Shown one piece after another: positions 1 to 4,683 of a stretch of DNA of 5,099 bases. Source of the DNA: Deltaproteobacteria bacterium. GTDB taxonomy: Bacteria; Desulfobacterota; Desulfarculia; Desulfarculales; Desulfarculaceae. A model generated the notes under the pieces. It saw only the letters and a list, made by a program, of their open reading frames with translations. It was not told where the DNA came from and made no database searches. The translations under genes and the position numbers were made by a program. Within the stretch, counting starts at the first letter, position 1. Each line of letters begins with the position of its first letter. The DNA lies in contig JAKAGJ010000215.1 of the NCBI GenBank assembly GCA_021815655.1, positions 1 to 5,099 on the forward strand. The letters are read 5' to 3'.

Positions 1-95
1 TGCGTCCCCTGTTGGCCAACGGTTTCGTGGTGGGGCTGGTGCTGGCCCTGGTGGCGGAGCACCTGGTGCTCAGGCGCAAACCGCCGCGGGCCTAG
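1..95 (+). CDS. C-terminal end of a membrane transporter, probably NCS2-type nucleobase permease (partial)
   Basis: The reading frame is open from the left edge and ends at the TAG at 93-95, giving about 30 residues (codons begin at position 3). The visible part is one hydrophobic helix beginning LLANGFVVGLVLALV, then a short basic tail (LRRKPPRA). An N-G-(F/I)-V-V-G helix followed by a charged cytoplasmic tail is how many xanthine/uracil permeases of the NCS2 family end, so a proton- or sodium-coupled purine or pyrimidine importer in the inner membrane is the best guess. Only the last helix is present, so another polytopic transporter cannot be excluded. A strong hairpin terminator follows 9 bases after the stop, so this gene ends its transcription unit. 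It is convergent with the CoA-transferase/GNAT gene. Confidence 0.45.
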   Translation, partial: RPLLANGFVVGLVLALVAEHLVLRRKPPRA

Positions 96-104
96 AAAAT
101 GCGC

Positions 105-130
105 GGGCGGGGATAAAGCCCGCCCTTTGT
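105..130 (+). terminator. Rho-independent terminator of the permease-like gene
   Basis: A perfect 7-bp stem GGGCGGG (105-111) / CCCGCCC (119-125) with the 7-base loop GATAAAG is followed directly by TTTGT. It lies 9 bases after the stop codon at 93-95. The T run is short, but position and stem strength fit an intrinsic terminator for the plus-strand gene. Read on the minus strand the same stem is followed a few bases later by ATTTTCT, so it could also back up termination of the opposing gene. Confidence 0.7.
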
Positions 131-159
131 ATGTTAAGAGGAGGATAAAGGTGGAGTCG

Positions 160-187
160 GCGGGGCGTGGCGGTCCGACCGCCCCGC
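160..187 (-). terminator. Hairpin downstream of the CoA-transferase/GNAT gene
   Basis: GCGGGGCG (160-167) pairs perfectly with CGCCCCGC (180-187) around a 12-base loop. An alternative inner hairpin GGCGGT (169-174) / ACCGCC (178-183) uses part of the same bases. It starts 17 bases past the stop codon of the minus-strand gene (205-207). No real T run follows on the minus strand (the sequence continues CGACTCCACCTTTATCC), so it may be a weak terminator or an mRNA 3'-end stabilising hairpin rather than a classic terminator. Confidence 0.45.
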
Positions 188-204
188 GATTGCAACCCAC
201 TGAC

Positions 205-2133
205 CTACAGCGCCGCCAGGGGCTCCTCGTGATCCGGGGTGAAGCCGCCCACGTCGTAGCTCAGCTTGACGCTGGGCTGGTCCACCGGCTGATCGAAGTG
301 AATGGTCATCTCGATGACGCCCTGGCTCACCACGCCGGTGACGGCGTAGCCCAGGCTGTAGAGGATGCGTAGCGAGGCCTGGTTGTCGGGCATGACATAG
401 GCGTTGATCCCCTTGAAGCCGCGTCCCTTGGCTATCTCCACCAGGGTGCCCATCATGGCCCGGCCCAGGCCCTTGCCCTGGAAGCTCTCCTTGACCGCGA
501 AGTCCACCTCGGGCTGGTCGTCGTGCCCCAGGATGTAGCGCGCCACCCCGGCCACCTCCTCCTGCCCCAGCTTGCCGCTCACCGCCACCACCGGCATCTC
601 GCGGTGGTAGTCCACGTTGACCATGCGCTGCATGTCCTTGCGCGGGAAGGCCTTGATGGCGTGCAGGAAGCGGTAGTAGACCTCCCGGTCGCTCATGGCG
701 TAGAAGAACTCCTGCACCAGGCGCTCGTCGGTGGGCTTTACAGGCCGGATAAGAACCTCGCTGCCGTCCTTGAGGGTCATCAGGCGCTCATACTGCTCGG
801 GATAGACGCCGGTGAACAAGGGCGCCTGGATCTGTCCCTGGCTGATGAGCCCCAGCTCGCGGGCGGCGGTCAGCAGCGCGTCCCGGTGGTTGGGGTGGGC
901 GATGTCGATCAAGGCCATGGCCCGCTCGCTCAAGGACAGGCCGTGCAGGTAGGCCACGCCGTACTCGGTGGCGATGGTGCGCACCCCCGCCCGGGTCACG
1001 CCCACGCCGGCGCCCTCGCTCAAGGAGGGGCGAATGCGGCTGCTGCCGTCGGGGCGCAGGCTGGTGAGGACCACCACGCTGAGCCCGTCGCTGCTCAGGG
1101 CGGCCCCGCGCAAAAAGTCCACCATGCCGCCCAGGCCCGAATACACGCGCCCGCCCACGGCGTCGGAGCAGACCTGGCCCGTGAGATCCACCTCCACGGC
1201 CTCGTGCACCGTGACCATGCGATCGTTCTTGGCGATGTTGGCCACGTCGTTGGTCAGGCGCACCGGGTACATCTCCACCCGGGGGTTGTTGTGCACGAAG
1301 CCGAAGAGGCGCTCCCCGCCCAGGCAGTAGGAGGCCACGATCTTCTTGGGGTAGAAGGTCTTCTTCTCGCCGGTGATGACCCCGGCCTCCACCAGGTCCA
1401 CGTAGGCGTCGGTAAGCACGTCGGTGTGCACGCCCAGGTCCTTCTTGTCTGAAAGCTCGCCCAGCACCGCCTGGGGCAAGCGCCCCAGCCCGCAGTGGAT
1501 GGTGGAGCCGTCCTTGATGAGCTTGGCCACATTCTGGGCCACCTTGCGCTGCACCTGGTCGGGCTCGGGGGTGCTGAAGTGTATCAGGGGCTCGTCGAAC
1601 TCCACGATGGCGTCCAGCTCGGAGACATGCACGAAGGTGTCGCCGTGGGTGCAGGGCATGCGCGGGTTGACCTGGGCGATCACCACCCGGGCGCACTCCA
1701 TGGCGTCGCTGACCACGTCCACGGCCACCCCCAGGGACACAAAGCCGTGCTCGTTGGGCGGGGCCACCTGCACCAGGGCGGCGTCGATGGGCATGCGGCC
1801 CTCGCGCATGAGGCGGGGCACGTCGCTCAAGTACAGGGGGGCGTAGTCGGCCCGGCCTTCCCGCACGGCCTGGCGGGCGCCGGCGGCCACGAAAAACTTC
1901 TTGGGCCGAAAGCTGGCCGCATAGCGGGAGTCGGTATAGTCGTCGTGGGCCACGCTTAGCACGTGGATCACCTCCACGTCGGCCAGCTTGGCGGCGTAGT
2001 CGGCCAGGGCGCGCACCAGATGGCGGGGCTCGCCGCAGCCCGAGCCGAGAAAGATGCGGGTGCCCGAGCGCAGCAGGCTCAAGGCCTTGGCCGCGTCCTG
2101 GCGGCGCTGGCGGTAATGCTCCATCCAATCCAC
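205..2133 (-). CDS. Acetyl-CoA hydrolase / family I CoA-transferase fused to a GNAT acetyltransferase domain
   Basis: This is a 642-residue two-part cytoplasmic protein. Residues about 10-425 form a family I CoA-transferase (acetyl-CoA hydrolase / 4-hydroxybutyrate CoA-transferase type). It shows an N-terminal FLGSGCGEP glycine motif near residue 28, a CoA-site motif GLGRLPQA at 215-222, the active-site segment GVHTDVLTDA around 238, GLGGMVDF at 333-340, and the C-terminal block SEGAGVGVTRAG to HPNHRDAL (372-420). After a linker, residues about 458-613 are a GNAT domain with VDFAV (543-547), the acetyl-CoA loop QGKGLG (552-557) and DNQASLRILYSLGY (583-596).

The family moves CoA between acyl groups, or hydrolyses acetyl-CoA; the GNAT part would acetylate an amine or lysine. 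The expected catalytic Glu appears as Asp238, and the usual Gln of the GGQ-type motif as Met337. The GTG start at 2133 is chosen because GGGGGAGG lies 6 bases upstream; ATG at 2124 would be 15 bases away. It follows the 64-residue gene by 52 bases. Family assignment is firm; substrate unknown. Confidence 0.9.
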   Translation of the reverse strand: MDWMEHYRQRRQDAAKALSLLRSGTRIFLGSGCGEPRHLVRALADYAAKLADVEVIHVLSVAHDDYTDSRYAASFRPKKFFVAAGARQAVREGRADYAPLYLSDVPRLMREGRMPIDAALVQVAPPNEHGFVSLGVAVDVVSDAMECARVVIAQVNPRMPCTHGDTFVHVSELDAIVEFDEPLIHFSTPEPDQVQRKVAQNVAKLIKDGSTIHCGLGRLPQAVLGELSDKKDLGVHTDVLTDAYVDLVEAGVITGEKKTFYPKKIVASYCLGGERLFGFVHNNPRVEMYPVRLTNDVANIAKNDRMVTVHEAVEVDLTGQVCSDAVGGRVYSGLGGMVDFLRGAALSSDGLSVVVLTSLRPDGSSRIRPSLSEGAGVGVTRAGVRTIATEYGVAYLHGLSLSERAMALIDIAHPNHRDALLTAARELGLISQGQIQAPLFTGVYPEQYERLMTLKDGSEVLIRPVKPTDERLVQEFFYAMSDREVYYRFLHAIKAFPRKDMQRMVNVDYHREMPVVAVSGKLGQEEVAGVARYILGHDDQPEVDFAVKESFQGKGLGRAMMGTLVEIAKGRGFKGINAYVMPDNQASLRILYSLGYAVTGVVSQGVIEMTIHFDQPVDQPSVKLSYDVGGFTPDHEEPLAAL

Positions 2134-2139
2134 TGGGCA

Positions 2140-2147
2140 CCTCCCCC
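2140..2147 (-). promoter_or_regulatory. Ribosome binding site that decides a GTG start
   Basis: GGGGGAGG on the minus strand ends 6 bases before the GTG at 2133-2131, which is ideal spacing. The ATG three codons later (2124) is too far away, and the long in-frame extension further upstream has no such site and a Trp/Pro/Arg-rich out-of-frame character. Confidence 0.7.
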
Positions 2148-2185
2148 GAAAAAGGCTGCTCAACCGCGCGAGTTTTGGCCTGGGC

Positions 2186-2380
2186 TCAGTCCTGCTGGGA
2201 TTTGGACGGCTCCGTGCCGAGCGGACGTTGGCAGGCCTCGTCCACCAAGGCCTCCACGGTCTCCAGGCAGGGGGCGCCCCGGCGGGTGATGTCGTCGACG
2301 ATGCGGTCCCATAGCTCGGCGGTGGTGTCGAAGTTACCGCCTGGCCGGCGGTCAACGATATCGTCGGATTGCACGGTCAC
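2186..2380 (-). CDS. Small acidic protein of unknown function, 64 residues
   Basis: I do not recognise a family. Starting from GTG at 2380, the product is 64 residues, acidic, with balanced composition. A conserved-looking N-terminal segment RRPGGNFDTTAELWDR (residues 11-26) leads into a probably helical stretch to residue 52; there are two cysteines (38 and 50) and a polar tail SKSQQD. There is no signal peptide or membrane segment.

Evidence that it is real: GGGAG lies 8 bases before the GTG; a plausible promoter ends 38 bases upstream; and the competing frame over the same bases reads as low-complexity Trp/Pro/Arg. A second GTG two codons on (2374) is an alternative start. It lies 52 bases ahead of the CoA-transferase/GNAT gene in the same direction and probably shares its mRNA, so a role linked to that enzyme (partner or regulator) is possible but only inferred from position. 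Confidence 0.6.
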   Translation of the reverse strand: MTVQSDDIVDRRPGGNFDTTAELWDRIVDDITRRGAPCLETVEALVDEACQRPLGTEPSKSQQD

Positions 2381-2388
2381 GCCTGGCT

Positions 2389-2393
2389 CTCCC
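2389..2393 (-). promoter_or_regulatory. Ribosome binding site of the 64-residue gene
   Basis: GGGAG on the minus strand, inside AGGGAGAG (2394-2387), is 8 bases before the GTG at 2380. This site and the promoter at 2418-2446 argue against the upstream in-frame ATGs at 2476 and 2440, which would lie beyond or within the promoter. Confidence 0.55.
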
Positions 2394-2417
2394 TGGGTGA
2401 AGCGGGTACTTGCCACC

Positions 2418-2446
2418 ACGTTACACGCAGCCCAGTGCATGGTCAA
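2418..2446 (-). promoter_or_regulatory. Candidate sigma70 promoter for the 64-residue gene and the CoA-transferase/GNAT gene
   Basis: On the minus strand, TTGACC (2446-2441; 5 of 6 matches to the -35 consensus) and TAACGT (2423-2418; 3 of 6 matches to the -10) are separated by exactly 17 bases. Transcription would start near 2411, about 30 bases before the GTG at 2380, leaving room for the ribosome binding site. The -35 box lies inside the inverted repeat at 2437-2455, suggesting control by a DNA-binding protein. Predicted by eye only. Confidence 0.45.
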
Positions 2447-2455
2447 TGGCCATGC
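2437..2455. promoter_or_regulatory. Inverted repeat over the -35 box, candidate operator
   Basis: GCATGG (2437-2442) and CCATGC (2450-2455) are perfect inverted copies separated by 7 bases, giving a 19-bp dyad. It covers the -35 hexamer of the candidate minus-strand promoter, the usual place for a dimeric repressor site. The arms are only 6 bp, so chance occurrence in GC-rich DNA is possible. No regulator gene is visible in the window. Confidence 0.35.
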
Positions 2456-2483
2456 GCCCCGGCGGCGGCCCAACAAAAGCGCG

Positions 2484-2512
2484 TTTACGCCCCGGCCGGG
2501 GCGTGGTAATAA
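2484..2512 (+). promoter_or_regulatory. Candidate promoter for the 63-residue membrane protein
   Basis: TTTACG (2484-2489; 4 of 6 to the -35 consensus) and TAATAA (2507-2512; 3 of 6 to the -10) are 17 bases apart, about 37 bases ahead of the ATG at 2549. The A/T-rich GGTAATAAAA stands out in otherwise GC-rich DNA. The spacer is almost entirely occupied by the palindrome at 2487-2504. Predicted by eye, weak on its own. Confidence 0.35.
2487..2504. repeat. 18-bp perfect palindrome in the divergent intergenic region
   Basis: ACGCCCCGGCCGGGGCGT is fully self-complementary about its centre at 2495/2496. It lies between the -35 and -10 of the candidate plus-strand promoter and about 110 bases upstream of the minus-strand GTG at 2380. 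It could be an operator, or in RNA form a 7-bp stem with a GGCC loop. No T run follows on either strand at the right distance, so a terminator is less likely. Confidence 0.5.
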
Positions 2513-2548
2513 AAGGGCCTTACCACAACCGCACGGGGAAGCGCGGAG

Positions 2549-2740
2549 ATGAACAATCCCATTATCGTCTTTATGCTCAGGGTCGTGGTGGGTTTCTTGG
2601 GCGGCTGGGGGCTCACCTATTTCTTCTTCACTCCCAAGGGCCAGCCCATCCAGTGGTTCATCGTCATCGTGCTGGGCTGCCTGGTGGTGGCCGCGGCCTA
2701 CATGTCCGAGGCCTGGCGCCTGCGCAAGCAGAAGAAGTAG
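2549..2740 (+). CDS. Small two-helix inner-membrane protein, 63 residues
   Basis: I do not recognise a named family. The protein has two hydrophobic segments, residues about 4-27 (IIVFMLRVVVGFLGGWGLTY and onward, with Arg11 inside it) and about 35-52 (QWFIVIVLGCLVVAAAYM). They are joined by the short polar turn TPKGQPIQ, and the protein ends in the strongly basic tail RLRKQKK. By the positive-inside rule both ends should be cytoplasmic, forming a helical hairpin. The start at ATG 2549 is preceded by GGGGAAG at a usable distance, and no upstream in-frame start is better. It is transcribed divergently from the 64-residue gene and converges on the acetolactate decarboxylase gene, so it appears to be a single-gene unit. 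Function unknown. Confidence 0.75.
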   Translation: MNNPIIVFMLRVVVGFLGGWGLTYFFFTPKGQPIQWFIVIVLGCLVVAAAYMSEAWRLRKQKK

Positions 2741-2775
2741 CCCCCGGCCCGCCTGCCGCGCCGCTCAAGGTGTCA

Positions 2776-2818
2776 GCCGGCGTCCCGCCCCGGGGCGGCC
2801 TTGCCGTTCCCCGCCGGC
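2776..2818. terminator. Nested GC hairpins between convergent genes, possible bidirectional terminator
   Basis: The 103-base gap between the convergent genes contains GCCGGCG (2776-2782), which pairs with CGCCGGC (2812-2818). Enclosed between these arms is the 14-bp perfect palindrome CCGCCCCGGGGCGG (2785-2798). The position, 35 bases past the plus-strand stop and 26 bases past the minus-strand stop, suits a shared 3'-end structure. No T run follows on either strand, so it may act with Rho or only stabilise mRNA ends. Confidence 0.35.
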
Positions 2819-2843
2819 CCCTTAGAGGCCCCCCGGCTCAAGC

Positions 2844-3665
2844 TTAGCGCCCCTTCTCCACCTGCTTGAGGTCCGCGCCCCGGTCCACGGCCAGGTCGCT
2901 ATGCATGAACTCCCCCTCCTGGGGCAGCACCATCACGAAACGGCTGGCCACGGCGATCTGCACGCGGGGATCGACGACTTTGAGGCCCAGCACATGCCCG
3001 CCGGCGTCCCGGGCCTGGTCTATGAAGTGCAGGTGCCAACCGGGCACGTTGACGCCCTTGACAAAGGCCGGGCAACGGAAGCCCAGCACGGTGCCCCGCA
3101 CCTGGTTGAACTGAAAGACGCTCTGCTGTTTCACCACCTCCACCAGCTTGGGATAGGGGCGGTGTTGGGCGGGCACGCTGCGGGTCTTGAGGTAGGCGAA
3201 GTCGCCGTCGATGCGCACGGCGTAGAACAGGTTGGGGCTGGGCAGGGCCTGGTCGATGGCCTGGCAAAGCTCTTCCAGGCTCATGGTGCCGCGCAACGCC
3301 AAGACGCGCTGAGGCGCGAAGCGCACCACGTTGGCAAAGGGCGTCTTCAAGGCCGGGTCGGCGGCGTAGGCCCGGCCGTCGGCCTTGACCTGGTAGAAGC
3401 GGCCGTCCAGGGCCACCATCTCGCCATCCAGGCCTTGGAAGGTGCCAATGCCCAGATCGCCATGCCGGGCCAACTGGGCCAGGCTCACCTGCCCCTCGTA
3501 GGCCCCGTCCATGAGCGCGTCGATGGTGGAAACCTGAAAGAGCGTGACCTCGCCTTCGCCCTCCAGGCCGCCGTGGGCGCAGCCCACCAGAAGCGCCGCC
3601 ATGAGCGCCAGGGCCGCCAACCCTAATGATCTTCCCGCCCGTTTTGCCAGCCGCCTGCCAGACAT
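2844..3665 (-). CDS. budA: Alpha-acetolactate decarboxylase, predicted lipoprotein
   Basis: The enzyme converts (S)-2-acetolactate to (R)-acetoin and CO2. The 273-residue product matches the family along its length: LFQVSTIDALMDGAYEG (43-59), HGDLGIGTFQGLDGEM (68-83), KTRSVPAQ (160-167) and the metal site GWHLHFIDQARDAGGH (209-224). The zinc-ligand histidines 211, 213 and 224 keep the HxH-x10-H spacing. Glu82, Arg162 and Glu270 fall where the Brevibacillus enzyme has its active-site Glu, Arg and Glu (constant offset, from memory of that enzyme). All catalytic residues are therefore present.

Residues 1-29 form a basic, hydrophobic signal peptide ending in the lipobox LVGC, so the mature protein should be lipid-anchored at Cys29 outside the cytoplasm. 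The ATG at 3665 is preferred over the adjoining GTG at 3668 because AGGAGG lies 5 bases before the ATG. It follows leuB by 13 bases in what is clearly one operon. The symbol aldC/alsD is also used for this family. Confidence 0.93.
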   Translation of the reverse strand: MSGRRLAKRAGRSLGLAALALMAALLVGCAHGGLEGEGEVTLFQVSTIDALMDGAYEGQVSLAQLARHGDLGIGTFQGLDGEMVALDGRFYQVKADGRAYAADPALKTPFANVVRFAPQRVLALRGTMSLEELCQAIDQALPSPNLFYAVRIDGDFAYLKTRSVPAQHRPYPKLVEVVKQQSVFQFNQVRGTVLGFRCPAFVKGVNVPGWHLHFIDQARDAGGHVLGLKVVDPRVQIAVASRFVMVLPQEGEFMHSDLAVDRGADLKQVEKGR

Positions 3666-3670
3666 CACCG

Positions 3671-3676
3671 CCTCCT
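3671..3676 (-). promoter_or_regulatory. Consensus ribosome binding site of the acetolactate decarboxylase gene
   Basis: AGGAGG on the minus strand lies 5 bases before the ATG at 3665 and only 2 before the adjoining GTG at 3668, which selects the ATG. The perfect match suggests efficient translation of this last gene of the operon. Confidence 0.7.
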
Positions 3677-3678
3677 GT

Positions 3679-4671
3679 CTATAGCCGCTTGATTACCGCC
3701 TGCGCGGCCTGCTCGGTGGACAGCTTGCCGCCCAGGTCGCCGGTGGTTTCATGGGCGGCCAGGCATTGCTCCATGGCCCCTTCCACCCGCGCCGCCGCCT
3801 GGGGCTCGCCCAGGTGCCTGAGCAGCATGGCCCCGCAAAGGATGGCCGCCGTGGGGTTGGCCAGGTTCTTGCCGGCGATATCCGGCGCGGAGCCATGCAC
3901 GGGCTCAAAGAGGGCGTGCCGGGGCCCCAGGTTGGCGCTGGGGCACAGGCCCAACCCGCCGATGAGCCCGGCGGCCAGGTCTGAGAGGATGTCGCCGAAA
4001 AGATTGGTGGTGACGATCACCTGGAACTGGCCGGGGTCCAGCACCATGCGCATGGCCACCGAATCCACCAGGGCCTCCTCATATTTCAGCGCCGGGTACT
4101 CCCGGGCCACGCGGCGGCAGCAAGCCAGGAACAGGCCGTCGCTCTTGCGCAGCACATTGGCCTTGTGCACCGCCGTGACCGTGGTCCTGCCGTGCTGGCC
4201 GGCCCAGTCAAGGGCGAAGCGGGCGATGCGCTCGCTGGCCTGCACCGTGATGACCCGCGTGGCGATGGTCACCTCGGGAGTGAGCACGTTCTCGTGGCCG
4301 GCGTAGATGCACTCGGTGTTCTCGCGTACGATCATCATGTCCGTGGCCGGGTGCAGGCAGTCCACGCCAGCATAGGCCTTGGCCGGACGCAGATTGACGA
4401 AGGTGCCCAGCTCTGCGCGCAGGCGCAATATCACGTCGGCGGCCGAGTTGCCCGCCGCGCCAAAGAGCACGGCCTCGGCGGCCAGGGCTCCTTGCAGGGT
4501 GGCCTCGGGCAGGGCCACGCCAGTGGCGGCCAGGCAGGCGTCGCCAGCGTCGTAGCTCTGGAAGTCGAATCTTATCCCCGTGGCCTCGAGCACCTTGAGC
4601 GCGGCGGAAACCACCTCGGGGCCTATGCCATCGCCGCCGATCACGGCCACCTGGTAGGGCTTAGCGGACAT
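3679..4671 (-). CDS. leuB: 3-isopropylmalate dehydrogenase (isocitrate/isopropylmalate dehydrogenase family)
   Basis: The enzyme oxidises and decarboxylates 3-isopropylmalate to 2-oxoisocaproate using NAD+, the third committed step of leucine synthesis. The 330-residue protein begins with the dinucleotide-fold segment VAVIGGDGIGPEV (8-20). Substrate-binding arginines are seen at 85, 95 and 116 (LRLR, NLRP, VRENTE), the catalytic Tyr at 123 and Lys at 170 (VHKANVLRKSDG), and the metal-binding Asp residues at 203, 227 and 231. The NAD-type motif HGSAPDIAGKNLANP (259-273) has Asp264 where NAD-specific members have it.

Ile81 and Leu82, ahead of Arg85, supply the hydrophobic pocket expected for isopropylmalate. 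The protein is somewhat short and its TECIYAGHE block resembles the archaeal/isocitrate-type branch. Homoisocitrate or methylmalate activity is therefore an alternative, but the position 12 bases after leuD strongly favours leuB. The ribosome binding site AAGGA overlaps the leuD stop codon. Confidence 0.88.
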   Translation of the reverse strand: MSAKPYQVAVIGGDGIGPEVVSAALKVLEATGIRFDFQSYDAGDACLAATGVALPEATLQGALAAEAVLFGAAGNSAADVILRLRAELGTFVNLRPAKAYAGVDCLHPATDMMIVRENTECIYAGHENVLTPEVTIATRVITVQASERIARFALDWAGQHGRTTVTAVHKANVLRKSDGLFLACCRRVAREYPALKYEEALVDSVAMRMVLDPGQFQVIVTTNLFGDILSDLAAGLIGGLGLCPSANLGPRHALFEPVHGSAPDIAGKNLANPTAAILCGAMLLRHLGEPQAAARVEGAMEQCLAAHETTGDLGGKLSTEQAAQAVIKRL

Positions 4672-4683
4672 GCTTTTGCTTCC

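Noticed and set aside
523..1959. Long plus-strand frames opposite the CoA-transferase gene
   Set aside because: Their products are Ala/Gly/His/Val-rich, as expected for antisense shadows of a GC-rich gene, and match no family.
788..2140. Long minus-strand frame overlapping the CoA-transferase gene
   Set aside because: Arg/Gly/Pro-rich composition typical of an out-of-frame shadow; the overlapping frame has clear domain motifs along its whole length.
2134..2185. GCCTTTTT on the minus strand between the 64-residue gene and the CoA-transferase gene, considered as an internal terminator
   Set aside because: Only a very weak stem precedes the T run, and the same stretch leads straight into the ribosome binding site of the next gene.
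2134..2355. In-frame N-terminal extension of the CoA-transferase/GNAT protein up to an ATG at 2355
   Set aside because: The extension is rich in Trp, Pro, Arg and Ser, lacks family similarity, overlaps the better 64-residue gene in another frame, and ignores the strong GGGGGAGG site 6 bases ahead of the GTG at 2133.
2381..2476. Earlier starts (ATG at 2476 or 2440) for the 64-residue protein
   Set aside because: They would begin upstream of or within the candidate promoter, and the added residues have no ribosome binding site ahead of them; the GTG at 2380 has GGGAG at 8 bases.
2901..3626. 241-codon plus-strand frame opposite the acetolactate decarboxylase gene
   Set aside because: His/Gly/Ala-rich antisense shadow; the minus strand encodes an intact enzyme with all active-site residues.
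3626..4306. 226-codon plus-strand frame opposite leuB
   Set aside because: Ser/Arg/Thr/Ala-rich shadow without motifs; leuB on the minus strand is intact.
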